Assembly (NCBI RefSeq): GCF_000471905.2
Contig: NW_006500340.1
Span: 3,448,734 to 3,512,733 of the forward strand
Source of the DNA: Amborella trichopoda
Lineage: Eukaryota > Streptophyta > Magnoliopsida > Amborellales > Amborellaceae
Direction of reading: 5' to 3'
Length of the DNA stretch: 64,000 nucleotides
Within the stretch, counting starts at the first letter, position 1; the number at the start of each line of letters is the position of its first letter. Positions 25,466 to 35,645 of the stretch are shown one piece after another. The notes beneath the pieces are model-generated. The model saw nothing but the letters and a program-made list of their open reading frames with translations. It was not told the DNA's origin and ran no database searches. Position numbers and translations under genes: made by a program.

Positions 25466-25657
25466 ATGGAGCCCTTGGCCATAGCCACCTTCACAGGAGG
25501 GGTCATTGGGCAGATTGGGTTCCTCGTGGTGCGATACAAGCCGTTTTTCGACTTCATCTGCAAGATAGTCGCATGCATCCGAAACCCCCGCCCGCCTCCC
25601 CCCCTATCCGAGGCCCTCATGGAGTCCATTGAGGAACTCAATGGTGCTCACCACTGA
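25466..25657 (+). CDS. Probable small single-exon protein, 63 aa, function unknown
   Basis: The frame encodes 63 residues starting MEPLAIATFTGGVIGQIGF. A glycine-rich hydrophobic stretch (about residues 4-22) is followed by a basic/aromatic part (VVRYKPFFDFICKIVACIR), a proline run (NPRPPPPL) and an acidic tail. The first 40 residues could form one or two membrane-associated helices. Support for a real gene: a TATA box at 25329, a CT-rich leader, ATG context 'taacATGGag', a compact coding frame with higher GC than its flanks, and AATAAA at 25783-25788 about 125 bases after the stop. I do not recognise the family and assign no function. It could be a small membrane-associated peptide or a lineage-specific gene. 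Confidence 0.6.
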   Translation: MEPLAIATFTGGVIGQIGFLVVRYKPFFDFICKIVACIRNPRPPPPLSEALMESIEELNGAHH

Positions 25658-25782
25658 ATTCTCTCTCGCCTCATGCTTATTGTAATTTTAATTCTTTTTC
25701 TCAGCTTTTCTTTATGCTCCCTTCCTCTCTTTTTTCCCCCTTTTTTTTTCTTTATAAAGCTTCTCCTTATAGTCCCAAATTT

Positions 25783-25788
25783 AATAAA
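25783..25788 (+). terminator. Candidate polyadenylation signal
   Basis: AATAAA lies 125 bases after the stop codon of the 63-aa frame, in a T-rich 3' region. It is the likely 3' end signal of that gene. Confidence 0.45.
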
Positions 25789-26034
25789 TAGGCTCACCAT
25801 GTTGAGGGGTGTCATCAGAGGGTTCATGTTTAAGAACCCCATTACACTCGTAAGCTTTCATGTTTTTGAGTGGTTCATGTTAAGAACCTTACAGGTTGTT
25901 CAAGTTTGAGTGGCCATGTTAATGCAATATTTCTAAGCAATACACTGTGTTGTTTTTCAGCTAAACATAATATTTATGTTATGTCGTCTTGTTGATTTGT
26001 TTTGTTTGTTGGAGTATTCATGCTAGCAAATATT

Positions 26035-26515
26035 TATGGGAATGTATATGTACAGTAGTTATAAACTTTTCCATATCAGATATGAATGAACGGTTGAGAT
26101 GGATTCAATTACAATGTCACACCTCTACACTATTTTAATTTTTAAGTTTACCAAATATTTTGACACCAAATTTTGAGCATCCACTCCTATCGTAAATATG
26201 CGCCTGCAAAAAAAAACATAAAACAAATGTTCCCAATAAAAAAAAGATCAAAATACCCCTAAATTCAAGGGTATTTTGGTCATTTTTATCATAAATATTT
26301 TTTATATTTATTTTAAGTGCACCCTATTGATATGATAGCACGTATCAAATTTTATATTCATATAATTTATAAATTAAAAATTAAAAATAAAATACACTAA
26401 GAAGTCAGATCTATATCAAACAAATCAATGGCTTATTTGATCTCAATTGAACGGCTGGATGGGAGGGAATATAGAATTTCTATATAGTAGAGGAAGTATA
26501 GAAACATTTCTCATA
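26035..26515 (-). mobile_element. MITE family C copy (GAAGTATAGAAAC end), older
   Basis: Same family as 33064-33574 in opposite orientation. Shared parts are 'aagggtattttggtcattttt', 'gacaccaaattttga', 'aacggctggat' and the terminal 'gtagaggaagtatagaaac'. The left end is decayed ('gttataaacttttcc'), so the limits are approximate and no TSD is claimed. Confidence 0.6.
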
Positions 26516-26697
26516 ATTATAAGGTCAATTATAAATCGGGATTGATGCTCACTTCAAGAGCGCTTTTTTTCCTTTTTTTTTTATTTTTTATTTACTATTC
26601 AAGATAGCTTTATATTTTTCCATTAGATTTTCTTCTGAAAGGTATATGGTCCTTTAACAGGTTGAGTTCAGCCTTTTCCTTGGCATTAGTAGCGATA

Positions 26698-26850
26698 TTG
26701 CTTGGGGTTCGGCTAAGTGGTACACATGTGGTTTGAGTGAGGAAGTCGACAGTTCGAACTCATGAAGTCTCTCCTCCAAAAGTCAAAACAGGCAAAACAC
26801 ACACATAAATATACACAATTACTATCATAAAGCCTAGCTAATTCTAACCT
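26698..26850 (+). mobile_element. tRNA-derived SINE, probable
   Basis: Two internal pol III promoter-like boxes stand at the usual distance: an A box GGCTAAGTGGT at 26711-26721 and a B box AGTTCGAACTC at 26751-26761. The sequence does not fold as a complete tRNA, and a non-tRNA tail follows, ending in A-rich sequence near 26810-26850. End point approximate. Confidence 0.5.
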
Positions 26851-27139
26851 ATTTAACATTTGGTTCTTTAACCTGTCAGGTTTGGCCCAGCACTTTTGTC
26901 CAATGTTGTCTGATTAATGAGAAGCAATTCAATGCTTCGATTGATTCGGGAAGACTTCAGACTTTTTTTAAAAACATATAGAAAAAACATAATAATAACA
27001 TCTTATATAGCTATTTCTTTGCTGGCTGAAGTAGACCCAAAGCAGCCCCCAAGCAGACCTGAATCTGACCGAAGTAGCCTGAAGCGGCCCGAATCTGACA
27101 GAAACGGCAGCATCAGACTTCGCTTCGATTCAGTTTATG

Positions 27140-27435
27140 CCTAAAATCCGAAGGAAATTTGATAATATTGATTTCAACATTGAAAAACCCTCCCTTTTAT
27201 CATCTAAACATCAAGATACATGGATACGAAGGAAAAATAAAATAATGTACCTTGTAAAATGTTATATGGAATGTCTATTCCTAAAAAAATTTGAGTATTT
27301 ATATATATACTTGATCTGTACCATTTTTTTAATTTTAAATTTAATATCTCAGAATAAAAATAAATTTTCAAGTTGTCATATAGTTTTCAACACCAAAACT
27401 ACATCTCCCGACAACATTTAGAAGAGCGCCTCACT
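27140..27435 (+). repeat. Family A relative, partial and diverged
   Basis: Shared order: 'catctaaacatcaagatacatgga', 'cttgatctgtaccattttttt', 'caacaccaaaactacatctccc', ending 'gcgcctcacttctat'. The left terminus is missing. Confidence 0.5.
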
Positions 27436-27660
27436 TCTATATTGATTAATTTAATTTTTGTAAATTAGTTTTTAAATATTTTTATTGATTCACCTATTTT
27501 TTAAGAATAGATCCAAATTTTAAGTAATTTAAATTTATATAAAATAAATTAAAATTAAAATACAAAATACAATTATGACTATTGAATTGACCCAAATTCA
27601 ATCTGGAATGTTGGACGTTTACGGTAGCTGTCACCTTGCGGCTTGACCTCAAACTCTCCG
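27436..27660. repeat. Fragment related to the element at 37610-38050
   Basis: Shares 'gacccaaattcaatctgg', 'ttacggtagctgtca' and AT-rich 'attaaaattaaaatacaaa' with the right half of the 37.6-38.05 kb element. Partial copy; ends not determined. Confidence 0.4.
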
Positions 27661-27673
27661 GTGTATATTTATA

Positions 27674-28068
27674 GGGGTACGGTTTGTCTAGAGCCTAAGC
27701 TCTAAACAATCAAATTAGAGCCTACCTTCAAATAGTGTCAGAGAAATGTTGTTTCAACTTTGAAAATATTTGTCATAGCCTTAAAATATATTTTCATCTT
27801 TATCTATAAAGTTTAAAACTTCAAAAATAATGTAGATCAACCGATCTCTGAAAAGTTGAAAATGTTAAAAATTCACGGCCAAAAAATACCTTACAAAATA
27901 CACTATTTCCAAAATTTGAAATCCAATTTTTTGTCATGTTCATGCATCTTGATGCCGAAATGATCAATTTAATGATATTTGAGCATCAAAACAACCTCTC
28001 CTAGTGAAATTTTTTATATAGGCTACAATTCGATGGTTTAAAGCCTCGGCTCTATATAAACTTTTCCC
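27674..28068 (-). mobile_element. Family A MITE, full length, perfect 9-bp TSD
   Basis: Starts GGGGTACGGTTTGTCTAGAG and ends ATATAAACTTTTCCC. It is flanked on both sides by ATATTTATA (27665-27673 and 28069-28077), a perfect 9-bp target duplication. The subterminal inverted repeat 'agagcctaagctctaaacaa' faces 'taaagcctcggctctat'. Length 395 bp, no coding capacity. With the copy at 58806 this is the best evidence for a Mutator-type insertion. Confidence 0.9.
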
Positions 28069-28077
28069 ATATTTATA

Positions 28078-28711
28078 TATTTCTGATATACTCTCCGATC
28101 AAAATTCCAAGTTCCGACCCAGGTTTTTTTATTCTTCCGTCTGCTTTTCCTACACGAGTTTTACCAAAGAATTGGGTTAGAACATGAAGCTCCAATCCAG
28201 TCTTAAAAAATTTGTTTTTTTTTTTTCCCTTCAATAATCGGGTCAGATCTCCAACTTCCAACATGGTCTTTAACACTTTTTTTTTTGGGTAAAGAAGACT
28301 AGATCCGAATACGAAGCTCCAACCCACTCTTAAATTCTTTTTTGTTTATCAAATGACCGGGTCAGGTCTTCAACTTCCGACTCAGTTTCTTATAAGAAAA
28401 AACGTGACAAGAACTTCGAGTTCGAAACTGAAAACTTGGCCAAAAAAACCTAAAAGAAAAACGCATGTACGAACTAAGTTGCAAGAAAACACCATGAAAG
28501 TTCTATTGAGAATGTGTTATTAGCAGAACCCAATCTCTGCAATGAAAAGTCTTGTGACATCGTTCTCCATGTACAATCTGAGGCTCCTCTTGAGTTTTAT
28601 TTATTCCAAAATCCTTCATCTCCCTTCCTCTCTCTCTCTCCCTTTTCTCTGAAGGCTTCATCCTCTCTTTAGTGCATGCTTGGACACAATCCATTCATTC
28701 CCTTGGCCTAT

Positions 28712-28749
<38 letters not shown>

Positions 28750-29499
28750 TGCCTCTCTGCTCATTTAGTAGAGCGTTTTCTAAGGGAATCATGTAAACCA
28801 TGATTCAACTTTTTGTCTGGTTTTATAACTGCTTATTCCAATAAAAAATCAAGACAAACAAAATGAAGAAGAAGTTGGAAATTCAAATGAAATGAAGGAA
28901 AAGTATCCAAAAAATATTTCTAGGCAAACTATTTCTCATAAAAGTGAACAAAAAGTTAGGATTAGCATTCAGTTAGTAATAGACTCGTAATGATAAAGCA
29001 GATCTACATGAATGCACCTGTTTTATTCTTGAAACTGCACATATGTCCAGAAAACTCCAAGAGTGAGATCTTCTTGCAAAATCTCCATGGCCCCATACCC
29101 TCCCTTCAAATCCTTCACTATGGAGTCACTTACACATCCCAAACCACCACAAGAACAGAGAGGGGGAGCCAGAAAAGGAAATTCAGCACTAGTAAGCAAG
29201 AAATCTGGGGTAATGATATCTAATATTATTGCAGGGTATATGGGCTATGTCAAGAAATAAAGGAGCAAATGAACAAACACGTAAGAATGCAACAGAGAAC
29301 ACGCGCATGGACCAAAAAGAAAAGGCATGCATGAGCATACACAGGCACAATACTTACGTAGACAGAGGGCACAAATGGCACCAATGCAAGCGAGAGAAGG
29401 CAAGATGAACAAGTAGACAAAGATAGGGGAGGGAGGGGGGAAGACAGAGAGAGAGAGGATGTGGGCAACAAGAAAGAAGGGACAAAGACCCATCCAACA
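28078..29499. other. Intergenic, no gene recognised
   Basis: A repeated phrase 'gggtcag..tc..aacttcc' near 28240 and 28360 suggests an old direct duplication (unit about 120 bases, imperfect). A (GA)n microsatellite lies at 28717-28745. No gene recognised. Confidence 0.45.
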
Positions 29500-32400
29500 T
29501 CAATTCAACCTCCTGTAGCATTGATAAGCGAGGGCAACAGAAGCTGCTGCCCCAATGACAGCGAGCACCGCATAGGTGTCCTCTCGTTCCCAACTCTCAA
29601 ACCACGATGGCATAACGCAAATCTTCCTCGAACAAGCACCCTTTGCCTTCACCTTTGTAGGACCCGCACCGTTTGCCTTCACCTTTGTAGGACCCACTTC
29701 TTCAGCTTTCAGATCTTTGGGCTGTTCCTCTTGGCCCACATCTTGACAACACGAAGAGCCACTACCCTCACCCTGACAACAACCCACAACAGGTTCGAGT
29801 TGGGACCCATTCATTTGTTCTTCCGGTTTAGTTTCTCTCTCTAGATTTTCCCCCTCAATTTCATCTGTGGTTTCAGTCTTGCCGTTAATTTGAAGCCTGA
29901 GATCTTGGGCTTTTTTCTGATCCTCCGCAGATAGACCCATCTGACCCCTGCAAAAGACAATTCAATAGTAGGGAGCCATGACCTATAAGATATAGGTGCT
30001 TCCCATTTACTTTTGTTTCCCTTTTATCTGCCTTTACGTTTTTGTTAATAGATTTAATTCACATCTATTCCATGAGAAGATAGCTATATGGATAAAGAAT
30101 GCATAAGGCTAAATAGAAAATATCAGGGGCGGGAGTAGTATCAATGCTCATGTTACTTTTTATCACTTGATGGGTGATGAGGAAGGAAGGTTACTGTTAA
30201 ATTATACTAGAAGTCTCCATGGAAAATGCACAGAACTTCTTAAAACACTGAAGCTATAGAAGGCAGGCCATTCAATTTTACCCTTTCATAAAACCATTTT
30301 AATATAATGCAATATCATAAATAAGACAAAATGTCACATGCACGTTTATGAATAGATATCTAATACTAGATCATTGACACGTCACGATTCTGTCACATGC
30401 AAGTTTACGAATGGATATCAATACCAGATCATAAACACATCAAGATTCTGCCCATGATCATTTTTATGGAAGAATACTGCTAGTTCAAGGGTTGAGCAGA
30501 AAGAGAAAAAAAATAGACGCAAGCAAATTGTTACCTCCAGAGCTGATCTACTATTTCTCCTTTTCCAATATGCTGATCAAGCAGGATGGGAACATCTTCT
30601 GGACTAACATACCCATACCTGGGAAAAAGGAAATGAAGAAAAATAAAAGAAAAATAAGCCAGTTAACCTCACAATGAATGTCCTGAAGAAAAAGTTATTG
30701 CAGTATGCATAAAATGAGGAACAAAGAATACGTATGACCATATACATGACTATTACATATCAACTTAAGATAGATTTACTTAGACCCATGAAAAAGATGA
30801 TACTCCTCACCAGGGATCTGGTCTGTGTTCATGAACTAGTAGGACAAAAATTTATTGCATTTTTTTAACCAACAAATGTCAACTTCTATGTCAAAGATAT
30901 GGCCCTCACCAAATTACATGTAACCTATGCCAAGCACTAATAAGCATAACTTTAAAAAAAGCAAAAAAGCAAATGAAAGGAGGTTAGTAATATCTTACCA
31001 GTGACCTGTTACTTCCCCAGCATTATTTGGAACAAATATGATTACGTTTCCAGCATATTTATGACCCCCAATGTGTGAGCAAGGGCTAACTGATACAAGA
31101 CTGCTCATGCCACGTGCCTCAATCTCTTCCTTAAACTTCTTGACCAGAGGGGGGCCACAAACACCACATCTCTTATCACGACTTCCATGAGCGCATACAA
31201 ATACATAAGAGCTGCTTAATTTTTCAGGTGTTCCAGGAAGCCATTCTGTTTCTTTTACGAGCACTTCTTCGACAAATGTGTCGACATCAAAATGAGTCAG
31301 TTTCCTGCATCCTTGCAGGCAAATATTATCAGTTTAGAAGACTCAATGATAGGTAAAGCTTTCAAAGGGGGAAAAAGACACAGGAGTAATCGGTCAATAA
31401 ACAGAAGGTAAAGCACATAAAACAATCCAATGGACTATGCAGTAGGGGGAAAACATAGTCCATATGGTCATCACCATCCATTGAAGTGATTAACATTGAT
31501 GCCACGAGTGAGACCCACTAACAAGACATTTCCAATGGTGAGTCCCATACTCCATCACCATCTATCACTTTGGTGGCTGATGATGGGGATAATTATACAA
31601 TTCGTCTAACCGATCACACACCTGTATCTAATCATGTCTGGAAAGATCAAAACATCACCATTTGATGTTTCAGTTCCATCACGCCCCTCGCATATAGTTA
31701 AGCGAGTCTGTTCATAAAAATTTAAAAACACATAAAACAGTGGAACTCAAAACCAGAAAATACTCCTCTCTACAATTGAATCCCTACCCTTCAGTTCAAA
31801 GTCAAAACAAAGTGAAATCACAAAATTAAGGATACGCAAGAACTATAAATCAAAATATGGAAGCTATTCTCAACAAGCTTAAGCCCCCACAACCAAATAC
31901 ATGGCATTGAACACTACCCATCACCAAACAAATGGCATTTGAACACTCCCCTTATTGTGTAAATTCTCAAGTAAGAACAACAATGAGAGGCTACTCATAT
32001 TATTATTTATTAATTTTTATAGAAGTTAACTGTATATCGTTAGTTCATATATCGAAGAAGAATTAACAATTGAAGCGTTGTTAAGGTGTTTCTTTTCTAT
32101 GTTCTGATAAGCATTTCAAGGCACCACAAAACTTTACAACCCAACTTCTCTTGATTCTTTTAAGGCAACGAAACATGGCAGTGATTTATAGAAATAAACA
32201 AACAAACATAATGCTCATAAGAGCGAATATTGCTGACTAACTTTGTTGGTAACCACACAGCCACCAAGTTGACTGGAACCATCGGATTAACAAGTGATGC
32301 ATTACTACAAGGTTCCAAGATCTCGAATGCAGGCGGTGAAAATCCAAAAACAATTTAATGAGTTAGCCATCACTAAGAGTGGCCCTGATAAATTTTTTTA

Positions 32401-35328
32401 TGTGGTTTTCATCAGTGATGAAAAGCCTGAACTTGGTCTCAGACTTGGACTTATTAGGGTCCGAAGCCCAAGTTAGATGCAGACTCGGTCATGTCCCTAA
32501 TATAAAAAAGATACAAGTCAAACTTGGCTGATTTCTAGGGTTAGTTATGCATACCGTTGGGTCCCACTGACTCGGGCGAGCTTGAATCACTAGTTTTGTC
32601 ATCATCATTATCCAAGCTTTATCCCAATTATTTGGGGTTGGCTACATGAGTCATGTTCTTCCGTTCTTCTATATCAAGGATCATAACCTCAGTAAGACCA
32701 AAAATAACCTTATCTTTTCACACTACTTCGATCCATATCCTTTTAGGCCTTTCCTTTAGAGCCTTTTACTTAAACCAAATCGTACCTCCTAGCCAATGAT
32801 GCATTAGATCTATATTGCACATGACCAGCCCACGTAATTCTACTTTCTCTCATATTATAACTTAATGAAGTCACACTTAAGTTCCCTCGTATGTGTACAT
32901 TCCGAATTCTAGCCTTTCTTTGTCTTTGCCACTCATCCATCTCTACATCCTCATCTTAGCTACGGTCTTCCTATGGATATGTTATTTTTTGACTGCCCAA
33001 CATTCCATCCCATAAAGCATTATAGGTCTTACAGCGTCCTATACAACTCCCCGTTAGTCTCAAGGGAACGGTTTCTATACTTCCCCTACAGCATAGAAGA
33101 TATATGCGTCCCCTACCATCCAGCCGTCCACTTTTGATCAAGAGAGCCACTCACCGTTTAATCTTAGATCCGAGATCTCAAAGTATTTTATTTTTAGTTT
33201 TTTTTATACAAATTGAATGTATATGAAATTTCGTACATGCCATCTTCTCATTGGGGTGCACCTACAAAAAATATTAAAAATAAATTTTTGATAAAATATA
33301 ATGACTAAAATACCACTTGAAACTTTAAGGGTATTTTGGTCATTTTATTTTGTTGAAAATATTTTTTTATATTTTTTGCTAGTGCAAGTTTAATAGAGGA
33401 TTGGACCTCCAAAATTTGGTGTCAAAATAGTTTATAGAAAAAAAATTAAAAATAAAATAGTGTAGAGAAGTGACATTGTGATTGGGGCAATCTTAGCCTT
33501 CCATTCAGAATGGACGGTTGGATAAGGGAAGTATACAGGTTTTATGTGGTAGGGGAAGCATAGAAAGCTTGCCCTAGTCTCAATGGTATGCGGCAGCGGT
33601 TTGTCATCAATGGCTTTTATAACAATATTACCATGATGTAATGAAGATGACGACGAAAATGCACAATAACAACACTAAGCAAATAATATTGAGATCATAA
33701 CCGAAGGTTCGGTTCTAAATAGTCATCACCATTTAAGGAATCACCAACTACCCTCGGCATCAGAACATAACTTCAGTAGCAATCAGAAATTGTTCAGACA
33801 TATCAGTCATCACCTAAAAATAACAAGTAACAACAACACAGAACCAGAAAAAAAAAAAGATAAATAAATTAAACAGTGATATAACAATAAATAAATAATT
33901 CAAGTTATAACCAATACATAATACATGAACGAAAAAGTTTATATAGAGCCGAGGCTCAAAACAATCAAATTAGAACCCACCTCAAAAATTTTACTAGAAA
34001 AGGTTGTTTTGATGCCCAAATATCCTCAAATTGATCATCTCGACATCAAGATGCACGGATGAGAAAAAAAAGGATTTTAAGTTTTGAAAATAGTGCATAT
34101 TGTAATGCATTTTTGGACCGTCAATTTTCAAGATTTTCAAGTTTTCATAGATCTACTCGATCTAGACTATTTTTTAAGCTTTAAATTTTATAATTAAAGA
34201 TGAAAATATATTTTAAAGCTATCACAAAGATTTTCAGTATTGAAACCGCATTTCTCAAAACTATTTTAAGGCGAGCTTTACTTTGATTATTTAGAGCCTC
34301 GGCTCTATACAAACCGCACCCATACATAAATCAACACAGCAAATAAAGAATCAAGTAAGTGCCAAAATTAGTAAGGACATAATCATAAAATGAGAGAATA
34401 AATCATCAAAGAATCAGTTTTTCAGTTTTTGTAGCATCAAGGAATAAGGTTTTCAGTCATTTACCAAACAAAAAAAAAGAGCCAAGAAACATAATTTTTC
34501 ATGATCACCAATCAATCATTTTTAACATCAACAATAGCTGCATCAGGCCAAGTCAACAATGCCCTAAAAATCTAAATACACACGCACACACAGGAAATCA
34601 ATTAACAAAGAACACCATAAGACGATCCTTGAATCAGGATTACTTCACTAGTTTCCCCAAAATCAATTAAAAAGAAAAAATACATAAAATTTTCAAAAAA
34701 TGCTAAAAAATTATACATAACACTGAAATAAAATGGAAAGAAACCTGAATATTACAATCCATATTGGCCACAAAAGAAAACAAAAAAAAAAAGTCAAAAA
34801 CAAAAACCACAGGACAAAATCCAAAACCTCCAAAAAGAGGTAAAAACAACCCAAAAAAATGTTTGAAATCAAAGCTAATATTTCTCTCAACGTTTCATCT
34901 AAAAAAGAAAAGAACAAAAAAAAACACAAGAAAAAAAAAACACAAAAAGTCAAATCAAAAAAAGGGAAAGAAACCCTAACCTTTCTCTTGACCTCTGTTT
35001 TCTTGGCAGCTAAAGCAGCAGCAAGAAGCCTAGGAACCCTATCAAACTCAGCAGCTACAATATGTGCAGGCCACACGTGTGGCCCCTTATAGCAAAGGAA
35101 AACGTGTCTCTCGTAGAAATCAATAGTCCCGACCAGTGGGTTTTGCCGAAATTCAGGCCGGAAAAACCCATACTCGCTGTCGTTTCCGTTTTCTCCGGCC
35201 AAAACCCCATCGTTCGGCAAGCTTCCGCCCAAGTTCTGGCCGGAATCCGGCGAGAGCACGCCGGAATCTAACACTATAGGGCTTGAGGAAGGGGTGAAAT
35301 GTGAAATAGGGTCGTCCCTTGCAGCCAT
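29500..35328 (-). CDS. Sucrase/ferredoxin-like family protein, tail-anchored, 423 aa
   Basis: Five coding exons on the minus strand: 34981-35328, 31622-31707, 30999-31304, 30535-30618 and 29500-29947. GT/AG junctions and phases (0,2,2,2) join into 423 residues with stop. The family has a thioredoxin-like ferredoxin fold and is related to yeast Aim32. Landmarks: VGTIDFYERHVFLCYKGP (C79), LTICEGRDGTE (C122), DVLIFPDMIRYR, VCAHGSRDKRCGVCGPP (C182, C191, C194), SPCSHIGGHKYAGNVIIF (C220, H222, H226) and GHWYGYVSPEDVPILLDQHI. These Cys/His residues are the presumed metal or redox site. A low-complexity acidic/lysine linker (about 290-380) leads to a C-terminal hydrophobic helix (about residues 400-419) and RRLN, so the protein is probably tail-anchored in an organelle or ER membrane. 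Intron 1 is 3.3 kb and full of repeats. Biochemical activity in plants is not known to me; the 'sucrase' name is historical. Confidence 0.93.
30332..30449. repeat. 59-bp imperfect tandem duplication in intron 4
   Basis: TGTCACATGCACGTTTATGA at 30332 recurs as TGTCACATGCAAGTTTACGA at 30391, and the similarity continues through 'gatatc', 'agatcat' and 'gattctg'. Intronic; no function evident. Confidence 0.75.
31455..31592. repeat. Short dispersed repeat ('GTCCCATACTCCATCACC')
   Basis: Lies in intron 2 of the sucrase/ferredoxin-like gene. Shares 'gagacccactaaca', 'agtcccatactccatcacc' and 'tggtggctgatgatgg' with segments at 45196-45345 and about 24495-24655. Ends are partly self-complementary (ATCACC/GGTGGCTGAT). 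Small unclassified MITE-like repeat. Confidence 0.45.
32605..33630 (-). mobile_element. RTE-type LINE 3' fragment, split by a MITE
   Basis: On the minus strand this reads as the 3' end of an RTE-like LINE ORF: RPIMLYGMECWAVKK, RMRWMS-like residues and a C-terminal PTPNNWDKAW. On the plus strand it ends with 'ccaagctttatcccaattat' and 'tggggttggctacatg', familiar from plant RTE 3' ends. It is full of stops and lies in intron 1 of the sucrase/ferredoxin-like gene. The MITE 33064-33574 sits inside it; the LINE resumes at 33575 with 'tagtctcaatggtatgc'. Confidence 0.75.
33064..33574 (+). mobile_element. MITE family C, full length, perfect 9-bp TSD
   Basis: 511 bp, starts GGGAACGGTTTCTATACTTC and ends AAGCATAGAAAGCTTGCCC, with inverted repeats of about 65 bases that include CTTCCCCTAC and CCGTCC. 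It is flanked on both sides by TAGTCTCAA (33055-33063 and 33575-33583). An internal palindrome 'aaataccactt..aagggtattttggtcat' is shared with 26035-26515. Non-coding; Mutator-like by TSD length. Confidence 0.88.
33930..34321 (+). mobile_element. Family A MITE, full length, in intron 1
   Basis: Begins CGAAAAAGTTTATATAGAGC and ends CTCTATACAAACCGCACCC. Flanks ATACATGAA (33921-33929) and ATACATAAA (34322-34330) match at 8 of 9 positions. One of the least decayed copies; inserted in intron 1 of the sucrase/ferredoxin-like gene. Confidence 0.87.
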
Positions 35329-35571
35329 GGATGGAGAGAAAGATGGAAGCGTAAAGGAGTGCGATACAGAAGGGAATTGAATTGAAATTGAGATTTAGGT
35401 GTGAGTAATGTTGTATTGTGACTTAGTGAGTTTATTGTAGTGGCCTGAAAGGGGGTCTTTTTACCTCACCTGTTAAAACCTAGATTGTTGGAACGGAGCG
35501 TTTACCCATAAGTCCATAACTATGTGCCGCATCACTAATTTAAAAATTGTTGGGTCGGCACCGCATTGCCG

Positions 35572-35645
35572 GGTCTAATTTAGGAATAGGTAAATAAAAG
35601 CTCTACCAGGTCTAATTTAGGAATAGGTAAATAAAAGCTCTAAGG
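35572..35645. repeat. 37-bp tandem duplication upstream of the sucrase/ferredoxin-like gene
   Basis: The unit GGTCTAATTTAGGAATAGGT, continuing 'aaataaaagctcta', is present twice with a period of 37 bases, about 250 bases upstream of the gene's ATG (on its promoter side). Confidence 0.8.

Noticed and set aside
34711..35328. 205-aa reading of sucrase/ferredoxin exon 1 continuing into a hydrophobic tail
   Set aside because: The part after KRK is intron read-through; a good donor stands at 34980, and the next exon continues the family sequence.
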